Notes under the pieces: generated by a model | What the model saw: the letters and a program-made list of their open reading frames with translations, nothing else | What the model was told of the DNA's origin: nothing | The model's database searches: none | Made by a program: the position numbers and the translations under genes | Source: Flavobacterium cupreum | Lineage (GTDB): Bacteria > Bacteroidota > Bacteroidia > Flavobacteriales > Flavobacteriaceae | DNA: 64,000 bases | Assembly (NCBI RefSeq): GCF_003996965.1 | Contig: NZ_QWDM01000001.1 | Location: 496,001 to 560,000, forward strand | Direction: 5' to 3' | In this document: positions 1 through 10,360 of the stretch, in pieces | How the letters are laid out: every line of letters starts with the position of its first letter | Position numbering within the stretch: the stretch's first letter is position 1

Positions 1-2
1 CG

Positions 3-3000
3 GGTTTGTATCGATATGACGGGGTAAATTATTTTGGATACCAATACAATAAAAAGCGCGGTTCCATCAACAGTAACTTTATTTTTGCAACTTTTATTGA
101 TTCTGATAATAATTTATGGGTAGGTACAGATGATGGTTTATGCCTGTACAACAGGGATTTAGATAATTTCACTAAAATCAATATTGAGGATGTAATTAGA
201 AAAGGTTATGACGAACCCATTACTGTAAAAACAATTATTCAGGATAATAACGGCAACTTAATCTTAGGTACTTACGGTTTTGGATTGTTCAAACTCAACA
301 TAAAAACTTTAAAAACAACTATGATTCCGTCGAAGGTGCTGGAGAAATTTAATTTCCTAATCAAATCTTCGGTAAAAAATAAGCACGGAATTATTTATCT
401 GGGAACGAGTTATGGCCTTTTGGAACTTGATTTAAACGGAAAACTTAAGCAGGTTTACAAAGACAAATTTAAAAGAGAACCTCTATTAGAGGATATAGAA
501 AATCTTGTCATCGACAAATTTGGATATATATGGCTGGGAACCACGGAAAGCGGGCTGATCAAAATTAAACCCGAAACAGATAATTACCAATTTGAAAATT
601 ATGCTATCACCAAAAACAAAATCTTATCGATTATAGAAAGCAGTCAGGATTATATCATCTGTGGTACTGAAAATGACGGATTACTGGTTGTAAATTATAA
701 AGGACAGGTATTGCAGAAGTATTTGCATAGTAAGTATAATGACTTTAGTTTAAAATCCAATTCGGTCTGGTCCTTATATGAAGATAAAGAAAAACGACTT
801 TGGTTAGGCTATTTTAATAAAGGACTGGGCGTTTTTGACAAACCCAATAACAAATTCAATTCCCTTGAATCGCAGGTCAACAACGATAATTCACTACAAA
901 CCAGTTATGTAACTTCGGTTATAAAAGACAAAAAAGGTAACCTGTTAATCAGCAATGAAGGCGGAGGGCTTGATATTTACAATCTTACCAGTAAAAGTTA
1001 CATTCATGTAAACAAAAACAATCAAAACTACTATTCCGGTTTGGATGCTGCTGATATTCAGACCATATTTATAGACAGCAAACAAAATATCTGGATAGGA
1101 AGCTGGGATCGCGGCATCTACTTTTTGAAAAATGGCACTACCCGCTTCATAAACTACAATACAGCAAACACAACAGGTTTAAAATCGAACCGGATTTTCA
1201 GTTTTTCGGAAGATTCGAAAGGCCGCATCTGGATTGGAACTTTCATCAAAGGACTGCATTATTTTGATAATAAAAGCAACACGTTTATGCATTGTGAATC
1301 GAAATCATTTACAGAAAACGCTTTAGACAACGCTTTTATTCGTAAGGTTTTTGTAGACTCCGATAATGTTTTGTGGGTAGGAACAATCCTGGGGTTATAT
1401 CAGGTAAGTTTAAAAGACGGCGCTGATTTTAAAGTGACCAAAATGCGCGATGCCATGTTCAGGGACAAAACGAAGTACAACAGCATTCAGACTATTTTAT
1501 CGATCTATGAGTCTAATGATAAAACAATATGGATCGGCACAGATGGCGAAGGATTGTTTAACTATAATAAAAAAGACAAGGCATTTTCGAACTATAATAA
1601 CTTTCCGGGTTTTAAAGAAAAATCTGTCCGTGCCATAATTTCCGACAACAATGGTTCTTTATGGATCAGTGGCGGATTAGGATTAACAAAACTCGATTTT
1701 AAAAATAAAAAAAGTACCCATTTTACTAAAGATGATGGCCTTGTTGATAACGATTTCAACAATAACGCGGTCTTTAAGGATGGAAACGGAGCATTGTATT
1801 TTGGCAGTTACGAGGGAGTAAATTATTTTAATCCCAATGAGATCAAAAAAACAGAGAAAGCACCTAAATTGTATTTCAGTGATTTTAAACTATTCAACCG
1901 ATCTGTAAAACCCAATGAAGAGGCCTCGCCCCTAACCAAAGTAATTACTCAGACCAAAGAAATTACCCTTAACTACACCCAATCTGTTTTTACGATTGAA
2001 TATGTGGGTATTAACTATAACTATTCCAAGAAAAACCAATACGCCTATTATCTGGAAGGTTTTGAAAAAGACTGGAATTATGTGGGCAATAACAGAACGG
2101 CAACCTATACGAATCTGGCAGCGGGCGATTATGTTTTTAAAGTAAAGTCTGCTAATGCCGATGGTTCGTGGAGCAATACTCCATTAGAATTAAAAATAAA
2201 AATCCTGCCACCCTGGTGGAAAACCTTTTGGGCTTATTTACTATACGCATCGGTTTTGATTTTCCTGATCAGATACTTCAATAAAATTTATCAAAACCGT
2301 TTTAAAGCTGCACAAGCCATAATTTTAGAAAAAGAAAAGAACATTCAGGCAGAGAAATTAAACAATAAGAAATTGCAGTTTTTCACGAATATTTCACATG
2401 AATTCAGAACTCCTCTTACTCTTATCATTAACCCGCTGGAAGATATTCTGCGAAGCAAAAATCTGTCTCCGGAAATACATAATAAATTAAAAATTGTACA
2501 CAAAAGTTCCGACAGGCTTTCGAGATTAATCAATGAGCTGATGGATTTTAATAAATTAGAGTTTAACAAAATTTCCCTTCAGGCCAAAAAAATTGAAGTT
2601 GTGGCATTTACGCAGGGAATCATTGGTTATTTTGATGAAGAAGCTGCGGCACGAAATATTACGATTAATTTCGAATCTGCATTTGATGAGCTTGAAGACT
2701 GGCTGGACCCTAAAATGCTGGAAAAAATACTCTTTAATATTATTTCAAATGCCTTTAAATTTACTCCGGATAATGGTTCTATTACCATCTCGATAGACAA
2801 ATCAGATCCCGGTAATTCGTTGCTGATTAATGACAATAAAGTTCCGTCTTTTTCCATCACAATTACTGATACGGGCTCCGGCATTCACAAAAAAGATCTC
2901 AAAAGAATATTTGACCGGTTTTATCAGGTTAATAATGTAAATAAAGAGTACTACGGCAGTACAGGAATTGGTTTAGAGGTTGTAAAAGAATTTATCGAGC

Positions 3001-3980
3001 TGCACAAAGGAAGAATTGATGTTGAAAGTCAGGTAGGACAAGGCACAAAATTTACGGTAACCTTTCCTTTAGGGAAATCTTTGTATAAGAAAAGCGAAAT
3101 AGCCGACAATGTTTTCAAAACAGAAAAAAGCAAAAACCAATTTCTGACTGAACATGTTAATCATTCTTCTGAAGACGATGATGAAACAAACCATACTGTT
3201 GAAAATGCAGCTATTGAACCTGCAAAACCCTACACTGTTTTAATTGTTGAAGACAATCCGGAATTAAGAAATTACCTCAAACAGGAACTAAGCAAAATAT
3301 ATAAGGTTATTACAGCCGAAAACGGTCAGAAAGGCTACGAACTTGCGGTTCAGAAATTACCTGATTTAATCATTACAGATGTTATTATGCCTGTAATGGA
3401 CGGATTGCAATTGTGTAAAAACATAAAGGGGGATTTAAAAACAAGTCATATTCCCTTATTAATGCTCTCGGCAAAAGCAATGGTAAAAGACCGACTAGAA
3501 GGTATAGACTCCGGTGCCGATATGTATTTGAGTAAACCGTTTGAGTTAGACATCTTAAAATCGAGTCTGGCACAGCTTATTACAAGCAGGCAGATCATGT
3601 TCAAAAAGTTTTACAGCGGCATCACAAAAGACGGCAAGGAAAAAACAACTTCACTCGATAATGATTTCATGCAAAAGATTCTTGTATTTATTAATGAAAA
3701 TATTAGCGAACCTGAATTAACGGTGGAGCTGCTTTCTTCTAAAATTTTCCTGAGCAGAAGTCAGTTGTATCGAAAAATAAAAACATTAACAGGCGTTTCG
3801 GTTAATGAATTTATTAGAAATGTTCGATTAGAAAAAGCAAAACAACTGATCGAAAAAGGAAATAATAACATCAACGAAATAAGCTATAAAGTAGGATTCA
3901 CTTCTCCCTCCTATTTTACCAAATGTTATAAAATTAAATACGGACATTTGCCTACACAGGAAAAAAAGACAAAAGAATAA
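3..3980 (+). CDS. Hybrid two-component system sensor/AraC regulator (HTCS), 5' partial
   Basis: A one-protein sensor and transcription activator that typically detects oligosaccharides in the periplasm and switches on the adjacent PUL. The frame is open to the window edge: the first codons read G-L-Y-R-Y-D-G, a propeller motif, so the signal peptide and first repeats lie outside. Residue numbers count from position 6. Two-component-regulator propeller repeats (WIGT/WLGT blades) fill about 1-640, a Y_Y_Y domain about 650-725 and one membrane helix about 737-762. A HisKA domain with the HEFRTPLTL phospho-His motif lies near 797, followed by the HATPase. A receiver domain starts near 1076 with phospho-acceptor Asp about 1125 (IITDVIMP), and a C-terminal AraC helix-turn-helix covers about 1230-1318. 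It sits directly upstream of susC in the same orientation, the usual HTCS position. Confidence 0.96.
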   Translation, partial: GLYRYDGVNYFGYQYNKKRGSINSNFIFATFIDSDNNLWVGTDDGLCLYNRDLDNFTKINIEDVIRKGYDEPITVKTIIQDNNGNLILGTYGFGLFKLNIKTLKTTMIPSKVLEKFNFLIKSSVKNKHGIIYLGTSYGLLELDLNGKLKQVYKDKFKREPLLEDIENLVIDKFGYIWLGTTESGLIKIKPETDNYQFENYAITKNKILSIIESSQDYIICGTENDGLLVVNYKGQVLQKYLHSKYNDFSLKSNSVWSLYEDKEKRLWLGYFNKGLGVFDKPNNKFNSLESQVNNDNSLQTSYVTSVIKDKKGNLLISNEGGGLDIYNLTSKSYIHVNKNNQNYYSGLDAADIQTIFIDSKQNIWIGSWDRGIYFLKNGTTRFINYNTANTTGLKSNRIFSFSEDSKGRIWIGTFIKGLHYFDNKSNTFMHCESKSFTENALDNAFIRKVFVDSDNVLWVGTILGLYQVSLKDGADFKVTKMRDAMFRDKTKYNSIQTILSIYESNDKTIWIGTDGEGLFNYNKKDKAFSNYNNFPGFKEKSVRAIISDNNGSLWISGGLGLTKLDFKNKKSTHFTKDDGLVDNDFNNNAVFKDGNGALYFGSYEGVNYFNPNEIKKTEKAPKLYFSDFKLFNRSVKPNEEASPLTKVITQTKEITLNYTQSVFTIEYVGINYNYSKKNQYAYYLEGFEKDWNYVGNNRTATYTNLAAGDYVFKVKSANADGSWSNTPLELKIKILPPWWKTFWAYLLYASVLIFLIRYFNKIYQNRFKAAQAIILEKEKNIQAEKLNNKKLQFFTNISHEFRTPLTLIINPLEDILRSKNLSPEIHNKLKIVHKSSDRLSRLINELMDFNKLEFNKISLQAKKIEVVAFTQGIIGYFDEEAAARNITINFESAFDELEDWLDPKMLEKILFNIISNAFKFTPDNGSITISIDKSDPGNSLLINDNKVPSFSITITDTGSGIHKKDLKRIFDRFYQVNNVNKEYYGSTGIGLEVVKEFIELHKGRIDVESQVGQGTKFTVTFPLGKSLYKKSEIADNVFKTEKSKNQFLTEHVNHSSEDDDETNHTVENAAIEPAKPYTVLIVEDNPELRNYLKQELSKIYKVITAENGQKGYELAVQKLPDLIITDVIMPVMDGLQLCKNIKGDLKTSHIPLLMLSAKAMVKDRLEGIDSGADMYLSKPFELDILKSSLAQLITSRQIMFKKFYSGITKDGKEKTTSLDNDFMQKILVFINENISEPELTVELLSSKIFLSRSQLYRKIKTLTGVSVNEFIRNVRLEKAKQLIEKGNNNINEISYKVGFTSPSYFTKCYKIKYGHLPTQEKKTKE

Positions 3981-4420
3981 GCGTTAAAAATAGTTCTGTA
4001 AATGAAATACAATCAGCAGGAGAGTTTCGATATAAAAATCGGAGCTCTTTTTTTTGTAAGTCAATTTTTTCAAAAAACATCTTAGTAATCGCAGACAAAA
4101 AATAAGATATCAAAAGTATTTTTCCATTTTTTTATACAAACAATAGTTTTTAAGCATTTATTTTAGCAATACTTCACTTCTTCTTTTTAGTACTGTAATT
4201 ACCTTTTTTACACCATATAACGTTGTAGCTTCATTTTTTGCATCATTTGTTGCACAATATGCTTCATCTGTTCTACAATGACACCCCGCTAGATTTTACT
4301 TTCGTTAAGAAATATTTAAGAAAAAAGTATTCTTTCCATGATTCCAATTTTAAGCATGCATAAAGACACTTCTGTTAACTATTTTCCAATAAAAACTAAC
4401 TAATTAATCAACCAAATTTT
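3981..4420 (+). other. Intergenic region HTCS-susC (regulatory)
   Basis: 440 bp without a gene. After the terminator it is very AT-rich. A near-consensus -7 box (TAGATTTT) lies at 4290-4297, but I see no convincing -33 partner. The region must contain the promoter and HTCS binding site for the PUL operon; I cannot place the operator from sequence alone. Confidence 0.5.
4021..4055 (+). terminator. Intrinsic terminator after the HTCS gene
   Basis: An 11-bp stem (arms 4021-4031 and 4038-4048, two G-T wobbles) is followed by an eight-T run. It separates the sensor transcript from the susC operon. Confidence 0.75.
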
Positions 4421-7400
4421 ATGCAAAAAAAGACATTAAAAAAACTGTTATGTTTAATAGTATGTATGTGGGGAAATTTTTTCTTTGCTCAGACTGTTAA
4501 AGGGAAAGTAACATCAGGCGGAATGGCCTTACCCGGTGTTAGTGTAATAGTGCAAGGAACAAAAAATGCAACTACCAGCGATTTTGATGGTGGTTTTGTG
4601 CTAAACAATGTAGAACCAAAAAGCACATTGCTCTTTAGTTATATAGGCTATAAGAACGTGTTAGTACCAGCAGACACCAAATCAGTAATGCAGGTCGTTA
4701 TGGTGAATGACCTTGAAAAATTAAATGAAGTGGTGGTTATTGGTTACGGAACTTCAAAAAGAAAAGATGTAAATGGTGCCATTTCTTCTATTAAAGCTTC
4801 AGAAATTCAGGACAAACCCTTTACGTCTCTCGATCAGGCCCTTGTGGGTAAAGCTGCGGGGGTAAATGTTACTCAGAATTCCGGTACACCGGGAGGTGGA
4901 ATCTCAGTTCAAATTAGGGGAATTACTTCTATTAACGGAAATGAACCTTTATATGTAATTGACGGAACTCCTGTTTTTGCGGACAAGAACAACGACTCCT
5001 TTTCATTCAGTGCATTGGGTGGAGGAAACGGACAAACTAAAAATTCTGCTTTATCCGGATTAAATATTTCAGATATCGAAACTATTGACATCTTAAAAGA
5101 TGCTTCATCAACGGCAATATATGGCGCAAATGGTGCAAATGGTGTTGTTTTGATTACCACTAAAAAAGGAAAAAAAGGAAAATCGACTTTTGCCTATGAA
5201 ACCTATATCGGTAGTCAGCAAGTAACAAACTCCGTTGATGTTTTAAACTTGCCACAATATGCTGCTTATCAGGCTAAAATTTTCAAACTAAATGGGGAGC
5301 CTGTTCCCTATCAGTATCAAAAGCCAAATTTATTAGGAAACGGAACCAACTGGCAGGATGAACTTTTCAGGACTGCTACGATGTACAATCATCAAATATC
5401 TTTTTCCGGTGAAAAAGAAGGAACCAGATACTATACCTCTTTAAATTATTTCGATCAGGAAGGAATTGTTATGAATTCAGATTTCAACAGAATGTCGCTG
5501 CGATTAAACGTCGATTCAAATGTAAAATCATGGTTGAAAATTGGCAACAATATGTCAATCAGTAAATCATCTCAACAAGTGGTACGAAACGATGACAGAG
5601 GTGGTTTAGTAATGAATACCTTAAGACAATCTCCGGAATTACCGGTTAGATATGCTGATGGTTCTTTTGCAGGCCCTACAAGTGGTTTGGGTTCTTCGGC
5701 AAATGAGGCCACCAACCCAATCGCTTTGTCAGAATACAATAATGCCAAATCAGACCGCTATAAAATCAATGGAAATGTATTTGCTGATTTTACGCTTATC
5801 AAAGGACTGGTTTTTAGAACGGAATTGGGATATGATTTAAATTTTGCAAAAAGCAGTTCATTTGCGCCTGCCTATACCTTAGGAAATGTGTCTGAGCTTT
5901 TAAACAAGTCATTCAAACAACAGGATCAAAGCTATTACTGGAGTTTAAAAAACTATTTAACGTATAATAAAACCTTAAACGAAAAACACAATTTTACCTT
6001 CTTGCTGGGTCAGGAAGCGCAGGAAAGTCAATACGAATACTTAAGCGGTTACCGATCGGGTGATTTTCTAAGTAAAGATTTTAATAACTTAAATATAGGT
6101 GATATCGATACAGCCGTTAACGGAAATGGTTCCGGCAGATGGTCGATGACTTCTTATATTTCGAGATTAAACTACAGTTTTTCTGATCGTTATTCTTTTT
6201 CAGCGTCTTTACGGGCAGATGCCTCTTCAAACTTTGGACCGAATAATAAATGGGGGTATTTCCCGTCATTTGCCGCAGGCTGGACGGTGAGTAACGAAAA
6301 GTTTTTTGAGCCATTATCTTCTACGGTAAACTATTTAAAATTCAGAGCAGGTTACGGCTCAGTAGGAAATCAAAATATACCGGCAAACCGATACCAGACC
6401 ATTCTTTCCCTGACGGCATCTCCATTTGGAGGCGTATCCCCAACAATTGATAATTTAGGTAATCCGGATATCAAATGGGAATCCCTTAAATCTTTTAATG
6501 CCGGTTTTGAATTAGGAATGCTTAATAACAGAGTAAGATTAGACTTTGATTATTACGTTAAAAATTCTTCCAATTTCCTGACCAAGCAAATCAATGATGA
6601 GTCGAATCAGAGCGCGCTTAACTATTATTTGAATACGGGTGAAATTGAAACTAAAGGAATCGAGCTTACCCTGAATACCAAAAATATCGTTACCGAAAAT
6701 TTTACATGGGACAGTACAATTATTTTTTCAAAATATAATAATGAACTGACTAGTTTTCAGGGAGCAGGCAAATCTTTATTAGGAAAAGTACAATTTGATT
6801 TATATAACGTGACCAGAACAACAGAGGGGCAGCCAGTTGGACAGTTCTACGGCTATGTTACGGACGGATTATTTAAAAATGCTGCAGAATTAGCTGCAGG
6901 ACCTACTCAGGAAACAGGAACCGGAATTGGTGACATCCGTTTTAAAGATCTTAATAGTGACGGAAAAATTGATGCAAAAGACCAAACCGCTATAGGAAGT
7001 GCAATTCCTGATTTCACCTACTCCTTTACCAATAACTTTAAGTATAAAAACATCAGTTTATCTGTTGTTTTAACCGGAAGTCAGGGGAATGAAATCTACA
7101 ACTTTACGCGTCATTATACAGATGGTATTTATCCCGGATTTGGAGATCGTTTTGCAAACGTGAGTACCAGAGCTGTAGATGCTTTTGAACCGGGAGTAAA
7201 TGAAAATACAAATGAACCGAGAATTAGCCTGAATGACCCTAATGGAAATGGCAGAATCTCGAACAGATTTGTAGAAGACGGTTCTTATCTGCGAATTCAG
7301 AATGTTTCTTTAAGCTACGATTTACCAAAGAAAATATTCGAAAAATCGATTATATCTAAAATTAGATTGTTTGTCAATGTTCAAAACTTATATACGTGGA

Positions 7401-7525
7401 CAAAATATTCCGGTTTTGACCCTGCTTTAGGAAATTTAGATCAAAATATAACGCTTAGCGGGATTGATCTGGGAAGATATCCGGTACCAAGAACGACTTC
7501 AATGGGTTTAAATTTAGAATTCTAA
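4421..7525 (+). CDS. SusC/RagA family TonB-linked outer membrane oligosaccharide transporter
   Basis: Outer-membrane beta-barrel that imports oligosaccharides with TonB energy, working with the SusD lid encoded next. The 1034 residues show a signal peptide (about 1-23, ending FFA), a carboxypeptidase-regulatory-like domain (26-98) and the TonB box segment EVVVIGYG (103-110). The plug (about 112-250) contains VQIRGITSINGNEPLYVIDG and the IYGANGANGVVLITTKKG motif, and a C-terminal barrel follows. Length and motif order are normal for the family. The substrate cannot be read from this protein; the downstream GH10 and GH16 genes suggest a beta-linked plant or algal glycan. Confidence 0.97.
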   Translation: MQKKTLKKLLCLIVCMWGNFFFAQTVKGKVTSGGMALPGVSVIVQGTKNATTSDFDGGFVLNNVEPKSTLLFSYIGYKNVLVPADTKSVMQVVMVNDLEKLNEVVVIGYGTSKRKDVNGAISSIKASEIQDKPFTSLDQALVGKAAGVNVTQNSGTPGGGISVQIRGITSINGNEPLYVIDGTPVFADKNNDSFSFSALGGGNGQTKNSALSGLNISDIETIDILKDASSTAIYGANGANGVVLITTKKGKKGKSTFAYETYIGSQQVTNSVDVLNLPQYAAYQAKIFKLNGEPVPYQYQKPNLLGNGTNWQDELFRTATMYNHQISFSGEKEGTRYYTSLNYFDQEGIVMNSDFNRMSLRLNVDSNVKSWLKIGNNMSISKSSQQVVRNDDRGGLVMNTLRQSPELPVRYADGSFAGPTSGLGSSANEATNPIALSEYNNAKSDRYKINGNVFADFTLIKGLVFRTELGYDLNFAKSSSFAPAYTLGNVSELLNKSFKQQDQSYYWSLKNYLTYNKTLNEKHNFTFLLGQEAQESQYEYLSGYRSGDFLSKDFNNLNIGDIDTAVNGNGSGRWSMTSYISRLNYSFSDRYSFSASLRADASSNFGPNNKWGYFPSFAAGWTVSNEKFFEPLSSTVNYLKFRAGYGSVGNQNIPANRYQTILSLTASPFGGVSPTIDNLGNPDIKWESLKSFNAGFELGMLNNRVRLDFDYYVKNSSNFLTKQINDESNQSALNYYLNTGEIETKGIELTLNTKNIVTENFTWDSTIIFSKYNNELTSFQGAGKSLLGKVQFDLYNVTRTTEGQPVGQFYGYVTDGLFKNAAELAAGPTQETGTGIGDIRFKDLNSDGKIDAKDQTAIGSAIPDFTYSFTNNFKYKNISLSVVLTGSQGNEIYNFTRHYTDGIYPGFGDRFANVSTRAVDAFEPGVNENTNEPRISLNDPNGNGRISNRFVEDGSYLRIQNVSLSYDLPKKIFEKSIISKIRLFVNVQNLYTWTKYSGFDPALGNLDQNITLSGIDLGRYPVPRTTSMGLNLEF

Positions 7526-7584
7526 AACTGATAAAAACACAATTAACTTAATGATTCATAGTCATTAAATAAAAAATAATAGTC

Positions 7585-9108
7585 ATGAAAAAACTTTTTA
7601 AACTTTTTATGATGGGAATGCTGATACCATTGCTGTCTTTGTTTTCCTGTTCTGATGATTTTCTGGATGCACCATCTGAAAATCAATTAACACCGGGCGA
7701 TTTACCGGAAGGAGTTACCGCTTTTGACGGAATTGCTGAGAGTTTATACTTTAAGCCCTGGTTTACTTTTAACGATAAATTCCTGATTGCCGTAGGAGAT
7801 ATGTATGCCGGCAACGCTTTTACCTTTGATGGTGCCTATGCACAATTTAAAGATGCTCAGGTAACCTCACAAAATCCAATCCTGACAGAAGGATACGTTT
7901 CGTTATTTTCAGTTATCGATCAATCCAATAATTTGATGAGTTTAGTCGAAGCAAGAAAAAGCGAATTGCCTGAAGCATCGTATAAAAATGCCATAGCAAT
8001 TTCCAGATTCATGAGAGCCAATGCCTATTTTTATCTGGTAAGAACTTTTGGCGCTGTACCTATTATTAGTAAGGCAGGAACCGCAGCGCAGCCCAAAAGA
8101 AATCTGGTGGCAGACGTTTACAAATTCATAAAACAGGATTTGGAATATGCCATAGAAAATTTGCCCGCCACTTCAGTAAAAAAAGGATATGTTACCAAAT
8201 TTGCAGCCATGGGTATTCTGGCAAAAGTGCATTTAACTCTGAATGAATATTCGCAAAGTGCCGCGTTAACCCAAAAAATTATAGGAAATCAATATATTTT
8301 AATTTCCGATTACGGCAATTTATTTAGCAGTCCGGAGAATAACAATAGTGCCGAAAGTATGTTTGCCCTGCAATGGAAAGCCGTTGCTACGGAATGGGGA
8401 ACACAAAATACAAATCAGGCGTACATAGTTCCCGGAGGTACCGGAATAACCGGTGGCGGAGACGGTTGGGGAGTTTACCTCCCTTCCATTTCACTGCAAA
8501 GCGGCTTTGAGCCAAATGACACCAGAAAAAAGAACACCATCATGACAGATGGCGATTTTTATCCTGAGTTATTAAAAAATCAGGGAGGTTTCAGATATAA
8601 AAAAATATACTCATCTACTGCAGCTAATTTCAGAAAGTACATTGTAGGTTCTGCTGCTGAAAGAAACGATGTGTTTTTTATGAGAACGTCACAAAACACG
8701 ATTATACTTAGGTATTCTGATGTTCTGCTTATGAATGCTGAAGCAATTTTAGCAGGAGCCAGTTCAACAACTTCTGCCGCTGCTTTAAGCTCATTCAATG
8801 AAGTACGAGCCAGAGCCGGATTACCAGCCAAAACCGTACTTACACGAAATGATTTATTTAACGAAAGAAGAATTGAATTTGCACTAGAAGGACAATATTT
8901 CTTTGATTTAAAACGACGTGGTCTGGCTGAAGCAACAGCCATTATTTCGCAGCAGGAAGTTGGTTTTTATTCTGATGATGCCAGAACAGCCTTAATTTCT
9001 GTAAAGATAACGCCTGGAAGCAATTATTTCGAATTGCCGTTACCGCAGTCCGCAATTGATACTAATCCATCATTATTAGAGCCACCGGTTCCTTTTAACT
9101 TTAATTAA
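7585..9108 (+). CDS. SusD/RagB family surface nutrient-binding lipoprotein
   Basis: Surface-exposed lipoprotein that binds the glycan and caps the SusC barrel. It has an N-terminal lipobox (LLSLFSC, Cys22), the SusD N-terminal helical segment with SRFMRANAYFYLVRTFGAVPII, and the RagB/SusD C-terminal region (FNEVRARAGLP, NERRIEFALEGQYFFDLKR) near the end. The 507 residues are typical. It starts 59 bp after susC and 8 bp before the next lipoprotein gene, so the three are almost certainly cotranscribed. Confidence 0.97.
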   Translation: MKKLFKLFMMGMLIPLLSLFSCSDDFLDAPSENQLTPGDLPEGVTAFDGIAESLYFKPWFTFNDKFLIAVGDMYAGNAFTFDGAYAQFKDAQVTSQNPILTEGYVSLFSVIDQSNNLMSLVEARKSELPEASYKNAIAISRFMRANAYFYLVRTFGAVPIISKAGTAAQPKRNLVADVYKFIKQDLEYAIENLPATSVKKGYVTKFAAMGILAKVHLTLNEYSQSAALTQKIIGNQYILISDYGNLFSSPENNNSAESMFALQWKAVATEWGTQNTNQAYIVPGGTGITGGGDGWGVYLPSISLQSGFEPNDTRKKNTIMTDGDFYPELLKNQGGFRYKKIYSSTAANFRKYIVGSAAERNDVFFMRTSQNTIILRYSDVLLMNAEAILAGASSTTSAAALSSFNEVRARAGLPAKTVLTRNDLFNERRIEFALEGQYFFDLKRRGLAEATAIISQQEVGFYSDDARTALISVKITPGSNYFELPLPQSAIDTNPSLLEPPVPFNFN

Positions 9109-9116
9109 TTTTTATT

Positions 9117-10220
9117 ATGATTAAGAAAATAACCTATAGAATTATAATTCTTTTGGCATTGGCTTCTTTTACAGCTTGTCAAAATGATGATGCCCCTACT
9201 GCAAGTATAGATGCCATGGTAGCTGAACCCGGAGATTTACTGAATCAGGCTTTTCCGTTAAATAAGGTAAGAGTGGAAGGTGAAGGTTTAAAAGGATTAA
9301 AGAAAATTACGCTGGATAATAAGATTGATATCAGTTTTAATCCTAACTATAATTCAGATAAAGCGTTTATTTTTACTATTCCCTTTGATGAAAAACTAGG
9401 AAGCCGATTTGGGGTACAGCCCATTACGTTTATCACCGGAACCGGATCTGTAACCAAAAACATAGAGATTTTACAGCCTGTTCCTACTATTACGAAAACA
9501 ATTCCGGCAGTTGCCACTCCGGGATTTCCGTTAGAAATTGAAGGTACCTGGTTTTATAATGTTTCTTCGATCACTTTAGGCGGAAAAACACTAAGCTATA
9601 CTGTAAAATCATCTACGTCCATTATCATCGGTTTGCCTTCAGATGCAGTCTCCGGATCAGAGTTGGCAGTTACTACTCCGGGAGGTTCTGCAAAAAAAAC
9701 AATCAATTTTGCAACTGTGGTTCTTCTGTCTGATTTTGACGGAAACGGTACCAGACGTGACTGGACTTCTTATGGTGATTTCGATAGTTTTAACGCCAGT
9801 ACTGCAGGCGGTGCAACAGGCAATTATGCATCATTAGCATGGGCGGGTTCAACCGCCAACGGTTATAACGGAAGCAGTGCCGGCGGTGGTGCCAGTTTCC
9901 TAAGCGCTTCCAATAATGATGCTTCAAAAACATATATAGATATCGATGTAAGTGCGAATGTTACAGGTGCTCAGTTTGCCATTCAGTTAAATACTATTGA
10001 TGGTGTAAATTATGGCTATAACTTTAAAGTAACCGATGTAAACTGGACTACAAAGACGATATTATTAAGTGATTTTAAAGATAATTACGGTTTTGGTTCA
10101 AATACAGCTGCAGCATTGGATCCTTCAAAAATCAATGAAATTAAAGTTGGAATCGCTCAGGGAGATACACCAAATCCCAGCGTCATAAAATACGATAATA
10201 TTAAAATTCGCTACCAATAA
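9117..10220 (+). CDS. IPT/TIG-domain surface glycan-binding lipoprotein (SusE/SGBP-like)
   Basis: Probable surface glycan-binding protein completing the SusCD complex. The signal peptide ends in a lipobox (LASFTAC, Cys21). Immunoglobulin-like IPT/TIG domains cover about 35-200 (conserved segments such as GEGLKGLKKITL and PGFPLEIEGTWF). The C-terminal half (about 204-367) is rich in Trp, Asp and aromatic residues (DGNGTRRDWTSYGDFDS) and looks like a beta-sandwich carbohydrate-binding module. Only 8 bp separate it from susD. It belongs to the glycan-binding surface protein group by architecture and position; ligand specificity is not visible. Confidence 0.85.
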   Translation: MIKKITYRIIILLALASFTACQNDDAPTASIDAMVAEPGDLLNQAFPLNKVRVEGEGLKGLKKITLDNKIDISFNPNYNSDKAFIFTIPFDEKLGSRFGVQPITFITGTGSVTKNIEILQPVPTITKTIPAVATPGFPLEIEGTWFYNVSSITLGGKTLSYTVKSSTSIIIGLPSDAVSGSELAVTTPGGSAKKTINFATVVLLSDFDGNGTRRDWTSYGDFDSFNASTAGGATGNYASLAWAGSTANGYNGSSAGGGASFLSASNNDASKTYIDIDVSANVTGAQFAIQLNTIDGVNYGYNFKVTDVNWTTKTILLSDFKDNYGFGSNTAAALDPSKINEIKVGIAQGDTPNPSVIKYDNIKIRYQ

Positions 10221-10253
10221 GTATTGGTCTTGTGTTTTAATCTTTAGACTTCA

Positions 10254-10287
10254 AAAAAGAGGTTGTGACCAAAAACAACCTCTTTTT
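10254..10287 (+). terminator. Intrinsic terminator between binding-protein gene and GH10 gene
   Basis: Perfect 13-bp stem (arms 10254-10266 and 10275-10287), 8-nt loop, ending in a T run. It can end or attenuate the susC-susD-SGBP transcript before the enzyme genes. Confidence 0.85.
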
Positions 10288-10360
10288 ACAACAAAAAAAC
10301 AGAAACTATAAATAAGAATATTCACAATCACAAAAGGATATTCTATAATAAAAAGACAGT

